A stretch of 7,652 nt of DNA from JBJENW01 sp051880395 (GTDB taxonomy: Bacteria; Bacillota; Clostridia; Lachnospirales; Lachnospiraceae): contig JBJENW010000322.1 of NCBI GenBank assembly GCA_051880395.1, positions 1-7,652 of the forward strand, read 5' to 3'. Within the stretch, counting starts at the first letter, position 1. Each line of letters starts with the position of its first letter. Positions 6,407 through 7,652 of the stretch are shown piece by piece. Made by a program: the position numbers and the translations under genes. The notes under the pieces are model-generated. The model ran no database searches, was not told the origin of the DNA, and saw nothing but the letters and a program-made list of their open reading frames with translations.

Positions 6407-7330
6407 ATGGTGAAAGAAATTTATATTCCGTCTACCGATCAGAAGAACAGATTACATGTTGTAATCTGGGAACCAGAAGGTGAAATTAAGGCTATAATGC
6501 AGATTTCCCACGGCATGGTCGAGTATGTAGAACGATTTCATGGGTTTGCCTGTTCGTTAAATCAACATGGGATTCTTGTAATCGGAAATGATCATTTGGG
6601 ACATGGAAAGACAGCAAGTAGTGATGATGACTTGGGATATTTTGGCGCAGAAAAGAGCAAAACGGTTGTAGATGATATTCATTCAGTAACCGTATATGCA
6701 AAAGAAAGATATGGAGAGAAACCGTATTTCCTGTTTGGACATAGTATGGGGTCTTTCATGGCAAGAAGATATCTGATGACATATGGTGAAGAACTAGAGG
6801 GTGCAATTATTTCCGGTACTGGTTTTACACCAAGCTCAGTATTAAATGTTGCCGGGTTTGTGGCCGGATGGCTCAAATTGATACATGGCGAAAGGTATCG
6901 TTCTCCATTTTTGAAGAAACTCTCTTTTACAGGATATTTAGACCGTATTGAGAACCCACGTACGGAGAATGACTGGCTGACGAAAGACGAGGCGATTGTT
7001 GATAAATATAACGCAGATAAGTTCTGTACATATACATTCACAGTAAATGGTTATCAGACATTATTTGGGGTATTGAGGTATATTCAGAAGCCAAAGAATG
7101 TAGAGAAAATTCCTAAGGATATCCCAATTTTTATGATTTCAGGTGCGGAAGATCCCGTAGGCGCGTACGGTGAAGGTGTAAAGAAGGTGTATGACAGCTA
7201 TAAATCTGCTGGTATCAAGGATGTGAGCATGCGTTTGTATGAAGGGGCTCGACATGAATTGACCAATGAAATTGGAAAAGAGAATGTCTATGCAGATGTA
7301 AAGGAATGGATATTTAAGCATGCTAAATAA
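6407..7330 (+). CDS. Alpha/beta hydrolase, monoacylglycerol lipase/lysophospholipase-like
   Basis: This 307-residue serine hydrolase belongs to the Hydrolase_4 (serine aminopeptidase S33/PldB/monoglyceride lipase) group. ISHGMVEY (33-40) carries the oxyanion-hole HG. NDHLGHGKTA (61-70) is the typical DxxGHG element. GHSMGS (111-116) is the nucleophile elbow with Ser113. The acid is probably Asp249 (GAEDPVG) and the base His283 (ARHE). A hydrophobic cap region lies at about 140-230. There is no signal peptide or membrane helix, so it should act in the cytoplasm on imported or internal esters. It starts 17 bases after the dihydroxyacetone kinase stop, with a G-run (6396-6401) as a poor but usable ribosome binding site. 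The shared operon with gldA and dhaKL suggests that it releases glycerol from monoacylglycerol, lysophospholipid or another glycerol ester. The family alone does not fix the substrate. Confidence 0.9.
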   Translation: MVKEIYIPSTDQKNRLHVVIWEPEGEIKAIMQISHGMVEYVERFHGFACSLNQHGILVIGNDHLGHGKTASSDDDLGYFGAEKSKTVVDDIHSVTVYAKERYGEKPYFLFGHSMGSFMARRYLMTYGEELEGAIISGTGFTPSSVLNVAGFVAGWLKLIHGERYRSPFLKKLSFTGYLDRIENPRTENDWLTKDEAIVDKYNADKFCTYTFTVNGYQTLFGVLRYIQKPKNVEKIPKDIPIFMISGAEDPVGAYGEGVKKVYDSYKSAGIKDVSMRLYEGARHELTNEIGKENVYADVKEWIFKHAK

Positions 7331-7346
7331 TGTGGTTTGAGATATG

Positions 7347-7413
7347 CTAATCCTTAATTATTCATAGCACAGTTATCAGTTCAGATACTGTTCCGTGAAT
7401 AATTCAGGATTAG
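7347..7413. repeat. Long imperfect palindrome between hydrolase and MarR-like gene
   Basis: Bases 7347-7364 pair with 7396-7413 as an 18-position stem with a single mismatch; the outer arms are CTAATCCT and AGGATTAG. A second inner stem, 7370-7377 with 7384-7390, has one bulged T and a 6-base loop. No T-run follows, so this is not a standard intrinsic terminator. It could be a small palindromic repeat element, an mRNA 3'-end stabiliser, or an operator region for the adjacent regulator. It begins 17 bases after the hydrolase stop. Confidence 0.6.
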
Positions 7414-7423
7414 AAATTGAGTA

Positions 7424-7452
7424 TGGCGAATACCTTTTAATTGTGATAGAAT
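7424..7452 (+). promoter_or_regulatory. Possible extended -10 promoter of the MarR-like gene
   Basis: TGATAGAAT at 7444-7452 fits an extended -10 element (TG-N-TAGAAT). The -35 position 17 bases upstream, TGGCGA at 7424-7429, is a poor match. The transcript would start near 7459, about 24 bases before the gene. The call rests mainly on the extended -10. Confidence 0.3.
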
Positions 7453-7482
7453 ATTTATATTATCGGGAAAGAGAGAGTTATT

Positions 7483-7652
7483 ATGGAATTGCAATGGAAG
7501 GAGCGGCATCGTTCTCTAATTGAGAAAATGATTAGATATGGTAATGCGTATGCGTTTACCTTTAGAAAACAAAGAAGTTTTGGAACGGATACGTTATTTT
7601 CTGCATCCCAGATTCAGACATTAGAGTATATTCTTGAGGCAGAAGATAGTGA
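7483..7652 (+). CDS. MarR-family-like transcriptional regulator (3' partial)
   Basis: An ATG at 7483 opens a frame that stays open for 56 codons to the window edge. The N-terminus has a charged helix (MELQWKERHRSLIEKMIRYG) and then SASQIQTLEYILEAED at 40-55. This resembles the start of clostridial MarR-type proteins, where such a helix comes just before the winged helix-turn-helix. The DNA-binding part itself lies outside the window, so the family call is tentative. A GAGAGAG tract (7471-7477) may serve as ribosome binding site. It has its own possible promoter and is separated from the hydrolase by 152 bases and a palindrome. It may control its own downstream genes, or the neighbouring operon. 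Confidence 0.65.
   Translation, partial: MELQWKERHRSLIEKMIRYGNAYAFTFRKQRSFGTDTLFSASQIQTLEYILEAEDS

Overview
The window looks like a chromosomal stretch from a low-GC Gram-positive anaerobe, most likely a gut Clostridia/Lachnospiraceae-type bacterium. The evidence is AT-rich intergenic DNA, strong AGGAGG-type ribosome binding sites, TTG starts, U-tailed intrinsic terminators, and protein families common in that group. This assignment comes from sequence style, not from a database search. All supported genes lie on the + strand.

Layout. Bases 3-86 hold the last 27 codons of an unrecognised gene. Bases 87-369 are noncoding and carry two consecutive terminator-like hairpins. A full-length ISAs1-family transposase (382-1620) follows, with an intact D-D-E triad; the exact ends of the insertion sequence are not clear. 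A 238-base gap (1621-1858) contains several hairpins and ends in a textbook ribosome binding site for a TTG-started hybrid histidine kinase/receiver gene (1859-3145), which is closed by a strong terminator. This kinase has no extracellular sensor and its phosphoacceptor histidine is replaced by tyrosine.

After a promoter-bearing intergenic region comes a compact three-gene operon (3445-7330): glycerol dehydrogenase (gldA), a fused DhaK-DhaL dihydroxyacetone kinase, and a cytoplasmic serine hydrolase of the monoacylglycerol lipase/lysophospholipase type. Read together, the hydrolase could free glycerol from a glycerol ester, GldA would oxidise it to dihydroxyacetone, and DhaKL would phosphorylate that to dihydroxyacetone phosphate for glycolysis. 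This is the oxidative, GlpK-independent route of glycerol use with an ester-cleaving step attached. The lipid substrate is inference.

Bases 7331-7482 contain a long imperfect palindrome, followed by the start of a MarR-type regulator gene that runs off the window.

The most unusual items are the His-to-Tyr hybrid kinase and the hydrolase-gldA-dhaKL gene set. No CRISPR array, tRNA, rRNA, recognised riboswitch or clearly novel defence-type system was found.
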